From: Chloracidobacterium sp.
GTDB lineage: Bacteria; Acidobacteriota; Blastocatellia; Pyrinomonadales; Pyrinomonadaceae
NCBI GenBank assembly: GCA_016715795.1
Contig: JADJXP010000001.1
Span: forward strand, 434,001 to 498,000
DNA length: 64,000 bases
Direction of reading: 5' to 3'
Shown piece after piece: positions 25,579 through 33,748 of this stretch. Every line of letters starts with the position of its first letter. The first letter of the stretch is position 1. The notes beneath the pieces were generated by a model that did not search any database, was not told where the DNA came from, and saw only the letters and a list, made by a program, of their open reading frames with translations. Made by a program: the position numbers and the translations under genes.

Positions 25579-25921
25579 CGTCGAGTTGTTACTAGTATCT
25601 TTCCGATGATCTTGAGTAATTCCTCGACATCGTCCAGCAAGCTGAGACCGTGCTTTTCATCGATGAAGCCGGTCGCGATCAAGAGCGGATCCAGTACTTT
25701 GTCTCCCTTGCCTCTTTGTAGGCGATGCTTAACTTCGAGACGAAATCCGGCCTTGATTGGCCGCCGACAGCCTCCTCTGCGTTCGCACCGATTGACGTTC
25801 CGCACCGCAAGAACTGTTTCGACATTACGGATTCCTTTTTCTCTTCAACAAGGAACTTGTAAGCATTAACGGTGCGAATTGCGAAAGCGAATGTCTTCTC
25901 AAGCAAAACGTTCTCTTTCAT
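25569..25921 (-). pseudogene. Four-helix-bundle protein (23S rRNA IVP-like), frameshifted
   Basis: The first 79 residues from the ATG at 25921 read as the N-terminal half of the four-helix-bundle family found in 23S rRNA intervening sequences: F-A-I-R-T-V-N-A-Y, Q-F-L-R-C-G-T-S-I-G-A-N-A-E-E-A and F-V-S-K-L-S-I-A-Y-K-E-A-R-E-T-K-Y-W-I-R. At about 25684 this frame stops, and the rest (L-L-I-A-T-G-F-I-D-E-K then the last helix) continues in a second frame to 25569. Adding one C at the junction restores a 118-residue protein. Unlike the classical case it is not inside rRNA but sits between inverted AT-rich repeats. Confidence 0.8.
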
Positions 25922-25927
25922 CCCGTT

Positions 25928-25970
25928 CCTAATTCCTAACTCTTAATTCGTAATTCGTAATTCCTAATTG
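25928..25970. repeat. Right AT-rich repeat flanking the IVP-like gene
   Basis: This is the inverted counterpart of the repeat at 25545-25578, with three to four degenerate copies of the AATTCGTAATTCCTAATT-like unit. It ends 2 nt before the carD stop codon. Confidence 0.85.
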
Positions 25971-25972
25971 GG

Positions 25973-26506
25973 TCAGTGAACGGCGGCCATCGCCTTGGGC
26001 TCTGCGTAACCGTGTTTGAGGCATGCAGCTTCTACGCGTTCCATCACGTCATCCTCAAGGAAGGACTTACCGTTTTTTAGCGCATTCTCGATCTCGGAAA
26101 GTATGAGGTGCTTGGATTTTTCGAGCATTGTCTGCTCGCGGAATGAGAGCTTCTTTTCGTGACTGAGCAGGGCCAATGTCTTAAGCACGTCGGCGGCCTT
26201 AAAGACGTCGCCTGAGCGCAACATTTCGCCAAAGCTGCGTGCTCGCGCTTTCCAGTCGCCCGGCAGCGGCTCAAAATTCTCGCTGAGTTTGTCGATCAGG
26301 CGGCGGCACTGCACCGAACTAATCAGCGGCCTGAGGCCGACACTGTCGGTATTCTCAACCGGCACAAAGATCGTCGAATTATCGCCCAAAACGCGCAGGC
26401 TGTAGCCGCTCACCGAATCGTCGCCGACCGAACGTTGTTTGAATTCCTCGACCAGGCAAACGCCCTGATTGGGGTAAGCGACCTTTTGACCGACCGAAAG
26501 CCGCAT
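25973..26506 (-). CDS. carD: CarD-family transcription regulator
   Basis: The 177-residue protein begins L-S-V-G-Q-K-V-A-Y-P-N-Q-G-V-C, the RNA-polymerase-interacting Tudor-like domain of CarD/CdnL, followed by a helical DNA-binding domain with W-K-A-R-A-R-S-F-G-E-M-L. CarD binds the RNAP beta subunit and stabilises open complexes at many promoters. I chose the ATG at 26506 because AGGAG lies 7 nt upstream and the motif starts there. A good -10 element lies about 90 bp upstream. Confidence 0.92.
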   Translation of the reverse strand: MRLSVGQKVAYPNQGVCLVEEFKQRSVGDDSVSGYSLRVLGDNSTIFVPVENTDSVGLRPLISSVQCRRLIDKLSENFEPLPGDWKARARSFGEMLRSGDVFKAADVLKTLALLSHEKKLSFREQTMLEKSKHLILSEIENALKNGKSFLEDDVMERVEAACLKHGYAEPKAMAAVH

Positions 26507-26595
26507 GATGCTATCTCCTGTGAATTGACCGACGCGCAGCACGTGCCCACTCGGAGCCTGCCCGCCTAATGCCTACTTTCTCAAAGAGTAATGTT

Positions 26596-26624
26596 ATTAT
26601 ATCACGCCGCCCGGCCGGACGGAA
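26596..26624 (-). promoter_or_regulatory. Predicted sigma70-type promoter for carD
   Basis: On the minus strand a perfect TATAAT (26601-26596) stands 17 nt after a weak TTCCGT -35. A GC-rich spacer separates them. This gives a 5' leader of roughly 80 nt before the carD ATG. The assignment is by motif only. Confidence 0.5.
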
Positions 26625-26648
26625 GAGATTTATTCTCGAAGCGCAAAA

Positions 26649-27147
26649 CTATTGAGCGACCATCAGGTCCTTGGGACGAAAGACCATTTCGAGACGCCCA
26701 CAGCCGTCGGTCGCCTCGGCCCAGCTACTGACATCAAGCGAGATCACCGCAACAGCCGCCGTCGGCATCGGCTCGACATCGCCGGTCAGGTATCGGATAA
26801 AGCCTTCGATGCCCGGATTGTGGCCTATCAGCATCGCCGTCGAGGCCGCGTCGTCAATGGCCGCCACTGCCTGCCGCAGGGCGTTAGGCGACGCCTCATA
26901 AATGCCATCTTCAAAGGTGATGCCGCCATCAAATCCGCCGGCGCTTGTTACGGCCTCAGCCGTTTGCGCGACCCTGACGGCAGGCGACGCAACGAGCGCA
27001 TCCGGCACCAGCCCCTCGCGCCGCAGCACCTCACCCATGAACGGCGCCGCCAACCGGCCACGATCGTTAAGCGGCCGCTCAAAAATCCGCCAGCTCCGCA
27101 TCATCCCAACTCGACTTAGCATGTCGCATCACAAGCAGTTTCTTCAT
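26649..27147 (-). pseudogene. sixA: SixA-type phosphohistidine phosphatase, frameshifted near the N-terminus
   Basis: From the ATG at 27147 the frame reads K-K-L-L-V-M-R-H-A-K-S-S-W, the catalytic R-H motif of SixA-like histidine phosphatases, then stops after about 22 codons. The rest (E-R-P-L-N-D-R-G-R, later S-P-A-V-R-V-A-Q-T-A and G-H-N-P-G-I-E-G) continues in another frame. The break is at a run of five A on the plus strand (27081-27085); removing one base restores D-F-E-R-P-L-N-D-R-G and a protein of about 165 residues. Without the N-terminus the downstream frame lacks the nucleophilic His. SixA enzymes dephosphorylate histidine phosphotransfer proteins. Confidence 0.85.
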
Positions 27148-27210
27148 AGGCATCACCTGACGCATATTTTCCACGCTAAAGCTCCTTAACGCAACGCCGC
27201 CAAGCGACGG

Positions 27211-27283
27211 AGTGCGGACACTCTTGTCCGCATCGCCGGTTCCTCCGGCGACCTTACGTTAACCACCACTCTCGGCCGACGTC
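27211..27283. repeat. Dispersed repeat family 2, partial copy
   Basis: This segment matches, in reverse complement and with some substitutions, most of the repeat at 36350-36454. It has one terminal hairpin (GCGGACACTCTTGTCCG) and the inner stretch CTTACGTTAACCACCACTC, but only one end, so it looks truncated. It lies between the sixA remnant and the lytic transglycosylase. The rest of the 328-bp gap (27148-27475) holds a terminator and another palindrome. Confidence 0.75.
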
Positions 27284-27321
27284 CTATCTCATTTTCTTTG
27301 TGATCTCTGTGGCTAATTTTC

Positions 27322-27360
27322 CAAAACACAAAAACGCGGCCGGCTAACGCAGCCGGCCGC
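27322..27360 (-). terminator. Terminator downstream of the lytic transglycosylase gene
   Basis: On the minus strand a perfect 10-bp GC stem (27360-27351 with 27345-27336) and 5-nt loop are followed by GTTTTTGTGTTTTGG. It lies 116 bp after the transglycosylase stop. Confidence 0.8.
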
Positions 27361-27412
27361 AAGTCCGAGGACCATTTGGAGAAGAGTGTTACTCTCGGTG
27401 GGAACTTTTTGT

Positions 27413-27473
27413 AGCTGTCAGCGATCAGCCGTCAGAAGGACGTTTACTGATAGCTGAACGCTGACGGCTGACA
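27413..27473. repeat. Palindromic element at the 3' end of the lytic transglycosylase
   Basis: Imperfect inverted arms (27413-27435 and 27447-27473) are built from GCTGTCAGC and CAGCCGTCAG units. The element ends 2 nt from the stop codon of the transglycosylase gene. It belongs to neither of the two families named above. Confidence 0.65.
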
Positions 27474-27475
27474 TC

Positions 27476-28378
27476 TCACTGATTCACCAGCCTCATCCGG
27501 CCGTCCGCGAGGCGTATCGCCACGGGGCTGGGTTCATATACCGTCAGGGGTCGCGATTCCTTCTTTTCCATGCGGGAGGCAACCGTGTTGTTGACACGCC
27601 GGTAATTGCGTGCGAATGAGCCGTCCGAGATCGACGCGTAACGGGCCGAGATCCGACGGACGTATTCGCGCGTTTCGTTGTAGGGCGGAATGCTGCGGCC
27701 GTACTTGATCACCGCACCCTCGCCCGCGTTATAGCCCGCAAGAGCCAGATTCACGTCCTGGCCAAACATATCGAGTAGCATTCGCATGTATTTGACGCCG
27801 CCCTCGATGTTTTGCTTCGGGTCGTAGATATTCGTTACGCCCAGGCGACGTGCCGTCGCAGGCATTAGCTGCATTAGTCCTGAGGCACCCTTGTATGATG
27901 TCGCGCGGATCTTGAACGACGATTCCTGATGCATCTGCGCATAGATCAACAGCGGATCGATGCCGTAACGGCGGCTCGAATCCACGATGTAGCTGTCGTG
28001 CAGCGCGTTACCGGTCGTAAAGCCCTTCATGCCGCTATTCGCACCCATCGTCGGCCCCATTGTCGGGCCTGTATAGCCGACGGGGCGAAACGTCTCTCGA
28101 TCGGCTAGCCCCTCTGAGACGCTCATTCGCGAGATCGACGTCGGCCTGACGAGCGGTTTTTGTGTCGTGGCTGTTACCTGTGACGTCTTTGCGACGAGTT
28201 TGCGGCCATTTCTCGTCGTCGTCGTTTTCGACTTGGCGCCGACAGGCACGAAGTCATGCCTCACGACGACCTGGACGCCACGAGACGTGTCAAAATTGTC
28301 AAAAAATCGCGGACGTTCTTGCGAAAGGGCGGGGATCGCTGCGAGAAGTGAGAACACTAAAAGGATGGGTCTTTTCAT
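27476..28378 (-). CDS. Soluble lytic transglycosylase-like protein (SLT domain)
   Basis: The 300-residue protein has a signal peptide (K-R-P-I-L-L-V-F-S-L-L-A, cleavage near A-L-S-Q-E), a Ser/Thr-rich linker, and an SLT domain at about 125-260. The catalytic glutamate is in Q-M-H-Q-E-S-S-F, followed by K-G-A-S-G-L-M-Q-L-M-P-A-T-A and N-L-A-L-A-G-Y-N-A-G-E-G. It should cleave peptidoglycan between MurNAc and GlcNAc in the periplasm, forming 1,6-anhydro ends. It stands alone, with its own terminator. Confidence 0.93.
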   Translation of the reverse strand: MKRPILLVFSLLAAIPALSQERPRFFDNFDTSRGVQVVVRHDFVPVGAKSKTTTTRNGRKLVAKTSQVTATTQKPLVRPTSISRMSVSEGLADRETFRPVGYTGPTMGPTMGANSGMKGFTTGNALHDSYIVDSSRRYGIDPLLIYAQMHQESSFKIRATSYKGASGLMQLMPATARRLGVTNIYDPKQNIEGGVKYMRMLLDMFGQDVNLALAGYNAGEGAVIKYGRSIPPYNETREYVRRISARYASISDGSFARNYRRVNNTVASRMEKKESRPLTVYEPSPVAIRLADGRMRLVNQ

Positions 28379-28569
28379 GTTGGATGGAGTGGAGGCGGAC
28401 GGGTGGCCAGGCGTGGGACTCGCCGTTTCCGGCTCACGCTGTCACCTAATTAAATAGAAATGCGCAAGGTCGCGGGCTTTCCACAAATCACAAATATTTT
28501 TAAGCATGTTTATCGCGTGATCATCGACCACTGACAACCGACCGCAGTTTGAGCTATCTTGTTACCGTC

Positions 28570-29817
28570 ATGCTCTACGTGTCGCAATTGCTCGGACAGC
28601 CGATATCCGACGCCCGTAATGAAAAGATAGCCACCGTCAGCGACGTGCTCGTGCGCTATGGTGACGAAGAGTATCCGCCTGTTATCGGCCTGGTTGCGCG
28701 TTATCGACGACGAAACTTCTTCATACCCGCGCGCGACCTGACCGACCTCGGCCTGCGCGGTGCGAAGATGGCGTCGACAATACTCGATCTAACGCCCTTC
28801 ATCCGCCGCGACGGCGAAGTGCTGCTCGGCAAGGACGTACTCGATAATCAACTGATCGACGTTGACGGCAAACGCGTCGTCCGCGTGAACGACGTGCAGC
28901 TGATCGAAACCGGCGGCACCTGGCGCGTCTCTGGCGCTGATGTGGGCCTGCAGGGCTTTGTCAGGCGGCTGATGCCGAAGGGCTTCTACGGCAGCGGCCG
29001 CCCCGTCGAGGTCATCGACTGGGCCGACGTCGGTTACCTCGCAACGGACACTACGACAGTGACTGTCCAACTCAAATCATCAAAGGACAAGCTGTCCCGC
29101 CTTCATCCCGTTGAGATCGCCCAACTTGCTGAGTCCCTGTCACCTGTCCATCGAACCGAGGTCGTCGAAAGTCTGGATGACGAGATAGCGGCCGACACGC
29201 TCGAAGAGATGTCCACTGAGGCCCAGGCCCGTATCCTCGAAGAATTAGATGAAGAACGGGCGGCGGACATCCTTGAAGAGATGTCGCCTGACGATGCTGT
29301 TGACGTGCTTGACGAGATGGACGATGAAAAATCGGAGCAGCTTTTCGCCCTCATGGAGGAGGACGAAAAGGGTGATGTGGCCGAATTGATGCATTTTGAG
29401 CACGATACTGCAGGCGGACTCATGACAACCGAGTTCGTTGTCTTTCCCCGCAGCCTTACCGTCGGTGAGGCGATTCGAGGACTGCGCGAGATGGCGGAGA
29501 CGCCGAACATGATCTACTACCTCTACGTCGTTGAGTCCGAGGGGTCGTGGAAACTCTCTGGCCTGATCTCGCTCCGATCCCTGATCCTGGCCGACCCAAT
29601 GGCCAAGCTGGAGGATGTGATGAGAAGCGATTTCCGCGCTGCCCATCCTTCGGATTCGTCTGAGGATGTCGCTCAAACCATCTCGGAGTACAACCTGCTT
29701 GCCCTGCCGGTCATCGATGACGAAGGCGATATAGCGGGGATAGTCACCGTCGATGATGCAATGGAAGTGCTCTTGCCTAAGACCCTACAGCGTCGCCTTC
29801 CACGACTATTCAGTTAG
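28570..29817 (+). CDS. PRC-barrel / MgtE_N / CBS regulatory protein without a transporter domain
   Basis: The 415-residue protein opens with two PRC-barrel-like segments (about 1-75 and 85-160; V-S-Q-L-L-G-Q-P-I-S-D-A). Next is an MgtE N-terminal superhelical domain (about 185-280) with repeated E-M-S-x-x-x-A-x-x-I-L-E-E-L units, then a CBS pair (about 280-405). The membrane domain of the MgtE magnesium channel is absent and no hydrophobic segments follow. It may sense Mg2+ or nucleotides and regulate another protein. A TTG seven codons upstream is an alternative start. Confidence 0.85.
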   Translation: MLYVSQLLGQPISDARNEKIATVSDVLVRYGDEEYPPVIGLVARYRRRNFFIPARDLTDLGLRGAKMASTILDLTPFIRRDGEVLLGKDVLDNQLIDVDGKRVVRVNDVQLIETGGTWRVSGADVGLQGFVRRLMPKGFYGSGRPVEVIDWADVGYLATDTTTVTVQLKSSKDKLSRLHPVEIAQLAESLSPVHRTEVVESLDDEIAADTLEEMSTEAQARILEELDEERAADILEEMSPDDAVDVLDEMDDEKSEQLFALMEEDEKGDVAELMHFEHDTAGGLMTTEFVVFPRSLTVGEAIRGLREMAETPNMIYYLYVVESEGSWKLSGLISLRSLILADPMAKLEDVMRSDFRAAHPSDSSEDVAQTISEYNLLALPVIDDEGDIAGIVTVDDAMEVLLPKTLQRRLPRLFS

Positions 29818-29924
29818 GCGACCGATCGAGTGAGTCGAAACCGAGTGACGCTCGCGTGCGTAGAATCTCAAGATACTGATATATTGCTGTCTATAACCTA
29901 GGAGGGGTAGGTATCAAGAGATCT

Positions 29925-30491
29925 ATGTGGCTTCCGGTCCTGATGCTTGTGTTTTCGATATCGACCGCTGCGCAGGGGCTTGCCATTGGCGGTAAGATAG
30001 TGAATTTCTCGCTCCCTGATACAACCGGAAAGACTCAGACGCTCGACGGTCTGAAGGGAGACAAGGGCGCCGTCGTGATCTTCCTCTCAGCGCAATGCCC
30101 GGTGGTAAAAGCATACAATCAACGGATCAATGAAATCTCAGATGAATACAAGGCGAAGGGGATCAACTTCATTGGGATCAACTCAAATGCGACCGAGTCG
30201 CCAGACTGGGTGAGATCGCACGCGGTTGAGAACTACAAGTTTCCGGTTCTCATAGACAAGAACAACATTCTGGCGGACAAGCTTGGGGCCTCAGTAACCC
30301 CTGAAGCCTATTACGTCGATCAAAACGGGATCCTCATTTATCACGGGGCGATCGATAACGACAGATCGGCGACGAATATCACCGAAAACTATCTGAAGAA
30401 CGGGCTTGATCTGTTTCTTAGTGGTCAGAAGCCCCTGAAGACGACTGCTAGAGCATTCGGCTGCGGTATCAAACGCGTCACCGAGCAATAG
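29925..30491 (+). CDS. Secreted redoxin-family (AhpC/TSA-like) protein
   Basis: The 188-residue protein has a signal-like N-terminus (cleavage near T-A-A-Q-G) and a thioredoxin fold with a single conserved cysteine, C58, in L-S-A-Q-C-P-V-V-K-A-Y. It resembles the extracytoplasmic redoxin family with C-P-V-x-x-A-Y. The first ATG lies 17 nt from a very strong GGAGGGG. An in-frame ATC at 29913 would sit at ideal spacing and add Lys-Arg-Ser before the hydrophobic core. The TlpA-type gene follows after 7 nt, so they are probably co-transcribed. Confidence 0.85.
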   Translation: MWLPVLMLVFSISTAAQGLAIGGKIVNFSLPDTTGKTQTLDGLKGDKGAVVIFLSAQCPVVKAYNQRINEISDEYKAKGINFIGINSNATESPDWVRSHAVENYKFPVLIDKNNILADKLGASVTPEAYYVDQNGILIYHGAIDNDRSATNITENYLKNGLDLFLSGQKPLKTTARAFGCGIKRVTEQ

Positions 30492-30498
30492 ATACGTA

Positions 30499-31398
30499 AT
30501 GAACAATCCGATCGGGCTTTTTCTAAGGATAGCGGTCTGTGCCGCCCTTGTTGTTCTCGCGCCGCAACCCGTCGTTGGCCAAACAAAGCCCGGCGAGAGC
30601 TCATCTGACGGCCCGAAGGTTCTCCGAATCGACGTCGAAGGCCTGCGCAAGCTGCTCAGTCCAACGGGTAGGCCACTCGTTGTCAACTTCTGGGCAACAT
30701 GGTGCGACCCTTGCCGCGAAGAATTCCCTGATCTCGTCAAACTCTACGATGAATACAGAGGCAGAGTCGATCTCGTGACGGTCTCGCTGGATGACACAGT
30801 GGATATCGGCGGTAATGTTACGAAATTTCTCACGACAATGCGGGCCGAGATGCCCGCGTATTTGCTCGATGCTGCGGATCCGGACGCAGCGATCAAACTC
30901 GTTTCCAAAGACTGGGCCGGTAATCTTCCGCTAACGCTTGTATATGCGACAGACGGCAGTATGGTCTATTTTCGGAACGGCAAGTTTCGCAACGAAACTC
31001 TGAAAGAGAATATTGACCGGGCTCTTGGGGGCGGATCGTCAGGGAATGGACCGATTTCAGTTGTCGAATTCATTAAGGTCAAAGGCGGCAAGCGTGATGA
31101 GGCTCGGTATTTCTACGAGAACAATTGGCGTGCATACCGTGACGTTGCAGCCAAACGCGGGGTTATCGAGTCGTTCGAGTATATTGAGATCGTCGCACCA
31201 CACAATGCCGCCTTCGATATCATCTTGATAACGCGTTATAAAGACGCGGCACAGTTCACGAACAGCGAAAAGGCATTCGGGCCGATAATGAAAGAACTAC
31301 GACCGAAAGGCCCCCTTCTTAAGGGCACGTTCGCACCCGATGAATTTCGCGAGATCGTTTACTCGTACACGGCCCGTTCGGTGTTCCCGGTCATGTAA
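30499..31398 (+). CDS. TlpA/ResA-type thioredoxin fused to a C-terminal Dabb-like domain
   Basis: The 299-residue protein has a signal peptide (hydrophobic core about 6-24), a TlpA-like thioredoxin domain with the redox pair C69 and C72 in W-A-T-W-C-D-P-C-R-E-E-F, and a C-terminal region of about 110 residues from S-V-V-E-F-I-K-V. That region may be an alpha-beta barrel of the Dabb or NIPSNAP kind, given the pattern of strands and the Y-x-x-x-W-R-A-Y helix; this is an inference. Periplasmic disulfide reduction is likely. It follows the redoxin gene by 7 nt. Confidence 0.82.
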   Translation: MNNPIGLFLRIAVCAALVVLAPQPVVGQTKPGESSSDGPKVLRIDVEGLRKLLSPTGRPLVVNFWATWCDPCREEFPDLVKLYDEYRGRVDLVTVSLDDTVDIGGNVTKFLTTMRAEMPAYLLDAADPDAAIKLVSKDWAGNLPLTLVYATDGSMVYFRNGKFRNETLKENIDRALGGGSSGNGPISVVEFIKVKGGKRDEARYFYENNWRAYRDVAAKRGVIESFEYIEIVAPHNAAFDIILITRYKDAAQFTNSEKAFGPIMKELRPKGPLLKGTFAPDEFREIVYSYTARSVFPVM

Positions 31399-31481
31399 CC
31401 TACCAACCCAGCCACATCGACATAAGCCCTCAAACCATCTAGAATACTCGTTTCGTTTCGCTCGCCGGAACCGAACCTGCT

Positions 31482-33737
31482 ATGGACTACACGCAGATCA
31501 CTCCAGAGGTCGTTTCACAACACGGTCTTTCCCCCGAAGAATTTGAGCGGATTCTAGGGAGCCTCGGCCGTGAGCCGAACCTAACCGAGCTCGGCATCTT
31601 CAGTGTGATGTGGTCCGAACATTGTTCCTACAAATCGTCCCGTGTCCATCTAAAACGTCTGCCCACGACGGGTGAGCGCGTGATCGTGCCGCCGGGCGAG
31701 AACGCCGGCGTTGTCGATATCGGCGACGATTGGTGCATCGCATTTAAGGTAGAGTCGCACAATCATCCCAGCTTCATCGAACCGTTCCAGGGAGCGGCGA
31801 CCGGCGTTGGCGGCATCCTGAGGGACGTTTTTACGATGGGCGCGCGACCTGTTGCCGCGATGAACTCTTTGCGATTCGGCCCACTCGATGACGCCGCAAA
31901 CGGTGCTCGTAACCGGTCGATCTTGAAAGGCTGCGTTGCTGGAATAGGCCACTACGGCAACTGTTTTGGCGTCCCGACCGTAGGCGGCGAGGTGGTTTTT
32001 GACGAGTCCTATAGCCTGAATCCGCTGGTCAATGCTTTTGCCCTCGGCTTGGTACGAAAGGACCAGATCTTCTTTGGCAAGGCGTCGGGAATAGGCAATC
32101 CCGTTCTGTATGCCGGTGCAAAGACCGGCCGTGACGGTATTCATGGCGCGACTATGGCGTCGGCAGAATTTGACGATGAGGCGCTTGAGAAACGTCCGAC
32201 CGTTCAGGTTGGTGACCCGTTCCTAGAAAAATTGCTCCTCGAAGCGTGCCTTGAAGCGATGCGTTCGGGAGCTATAGAGGGCATTCAGGATATGGGTGCT
32301 GCGGGCCTGACCAGCTCATCAGTTGAGATGGCCGCGCGCGCCGGCACAGGGCTCGAGATCGACCTTTCGCTCGTTCCGCAACGTGAAACGGGCATGACCG
32401 CATACGAGATGATGCTCAGCGAATCGCAGGAGCGGATGCTGATCGTCGCCCGCACCGGCCATGAAAAAGAGGTTGTTGAGATATTCAACAAATGGGATCT
32501 CGACTGCGTTGTGATCGGAAAGGTCGTTGAGGGCAACCGGTTAAAGATAGTTCACAACGGCATTCTCGAGGCAGACTTGCCCGTGTTGGCCCTGACCGAC
32601 GAAGCCCCCAAATATGAACGCCCTCTTTCGCCAGCAACGCGAACAAATGGCGAGGCTCTCAACGGCAAAGACCTAAAGCCTAAGATCGAAGGCCTGAACG
32701 AAGCCTTAACACTACTTCTAAAATCTCCAAACATTTGCTCCAAAAACTGGGTCTACGAGCAGTACGACTCGATGGTCCGAACAAACACCGTGGTTCTGCC
32801 CGGAGCGGACGCGGCAGTCATCCGCGTAAAGGAAACGCGGCGGGCTATCGCAATGTGTCACGACGGGAACGGCAAATTTGTCGCGATCGACCCGCGTATG
32901 GGAGCAAAGCTCGCTGTCGCTGAGGCCGCACGAAATGTGGCGTGTGTCGGTGCAAAGCCTATCGCGGTCACCAACTGTCTCAACTTCGCCTCGCCAGAGA
33001 GACCCGAGGTGATTTGGTCGTTCAGCGAAGTTATCGACGGCATGGCCGAGGCCTGCACCGCGTTTGACACGCCGGTTGTCTCGGGGAATGTCTCGTTCTA
33101 TAACGAAACTGACGGCAAAGGCATTCTGCCGACGCCCGTTATCGGCATGGTCGGTTTGATCGATGACAGCCGCAAGATCGTCACACACGGATTCAAAAAC
33201 GGGGGCGACTTAATTGCCGTGCTCGGCGAGACCCGTGACGACCTCATCGCCAGCGAATACGCCCAGACCATCCTCGACCTGTCGACAGAGGAACTCATCA
33301 ACCACGGCATCGTTCCGATCATCGATCTCGAACAAGAAAAACTCATTCAGCAAACCCTGCTCAACCTGATTGACCGATGCCTTATCAACTCCGCCCACGA
33401 CTGCTCGGACGGCGGCCTCGCCGTCGCCTTAGCCGAATGCTGCTTCTCATCCCTCGGCCGCGCCGAAGTCGGCGCTGAGATCGACATAATACCCGACGGC
33501 CTGTCCGCGGCAGCTCTGCTTTTTGGCGAAACACCGTCCCGTATCGTTGTCAGCTTTTCACCTGACAAACTCGAAGAAGTGAAAGCCATTGTTGGGGGGC
33601 TTCCGCTAGCGGTAATCGGCAGGGTCGGTGGTTCGATCCTGCGCGTGAATGTCGATGCTCAAACAGCTATCGACGCTTCGATTACCGATCTTGAATCCGA
33701 GTGGTCAACTGCTCTCCATAATAGGCTCGCAGCCTGA
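31482..33737 (+). CDS. purL: Phosphoribosylformylglycinamidine synthase subunit PurL
   Basis: PurL is the ATP-dependent synthetase part of FGAM synthase (with PurS and PurQ) in purine biosynthesis. The 751-residue length is that of the small, three-subunit type. It has E-H-C-S-Y-K-S-S near residue 46, the catalytic-site V-E-S-H-N-H-P-S near 90, I-Q-D-M-G-A-A-G-L-T-S-S near 268, and the second-half A-H-D-C-S-D-G-G-L-A-V-A. purS and purQ are not in the window. hemW follows after 11 nt. Confidence 0.96.
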   Translation: MDYTQITPEVVSQHGLSPEEFERILGSLGREPNLTELGIFSVMWSEHCSYKSSRVHLKRLPTTGERVIVPPGENAGVVDIGDDWCIAFKVESHNHPSFIEPFQGAATGVGGILRDVFTMGARPVAAMNSLRFGPLDDAANGARNRSILKGCVAGIGHYGNCFGVPTVGGEVVFDESYSLNPLVNAFALGLVRKDQIFFGKASGIGNPVLYAGAKTGRDGIHGATMASAEFDDEALEKRPTVQVGDPFLEKLLLEACLEAMRSGAIEGIQDMGAAGLTSSSVEMAARAGTGLEIDLSLVPQRETGMTAYEMMLSESQERMLIVARTGHEKEVVEIFNKWDLDCVVIGKVVEGNRLKIVHNGILEADLPVLALTDEAPKYERPLSPATRTNGEALNGKDLKPKIEGLNEALTLLLKSPNICSKNWVYEQYDSMVRTNTVVLPGADAAVIRVKETRRAIAMCHDGNGKFVAIDPRMGAKLAVAEAARNVACVGAKPIAVTNCLNFASPERPEVIWSFSEVIDGMAEACTAFDTPVVSGNVSFYNETDGKGILPTPVIGMVGLIDDSRKIVTHGFKNGGDLIAVLGETRDDLIASEYAQTILDLSTEELINHGIVPIIDLEQEKLIQQTLLNLIDRCLINSAHDCSDGGLAVALAECCFSSLGRAEVGAEIDIIPDGLSAAALLFGETPSRIVVSFSPDKLEEVKAIVGGLPLAVIGRVGGSILRVNVDAQTAIDASITDLESEWSTALHNRLAA

Positions 33738-33748
33738 CACTTTTCACC

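Noticed and set aside
25545..25970. CRISPR array, suggested by the repeated AATTACGAATTAGG units
   Set aside because: The units are short, adjacent without spacers and occur as an inverted pair around a gene, not as a direct array.
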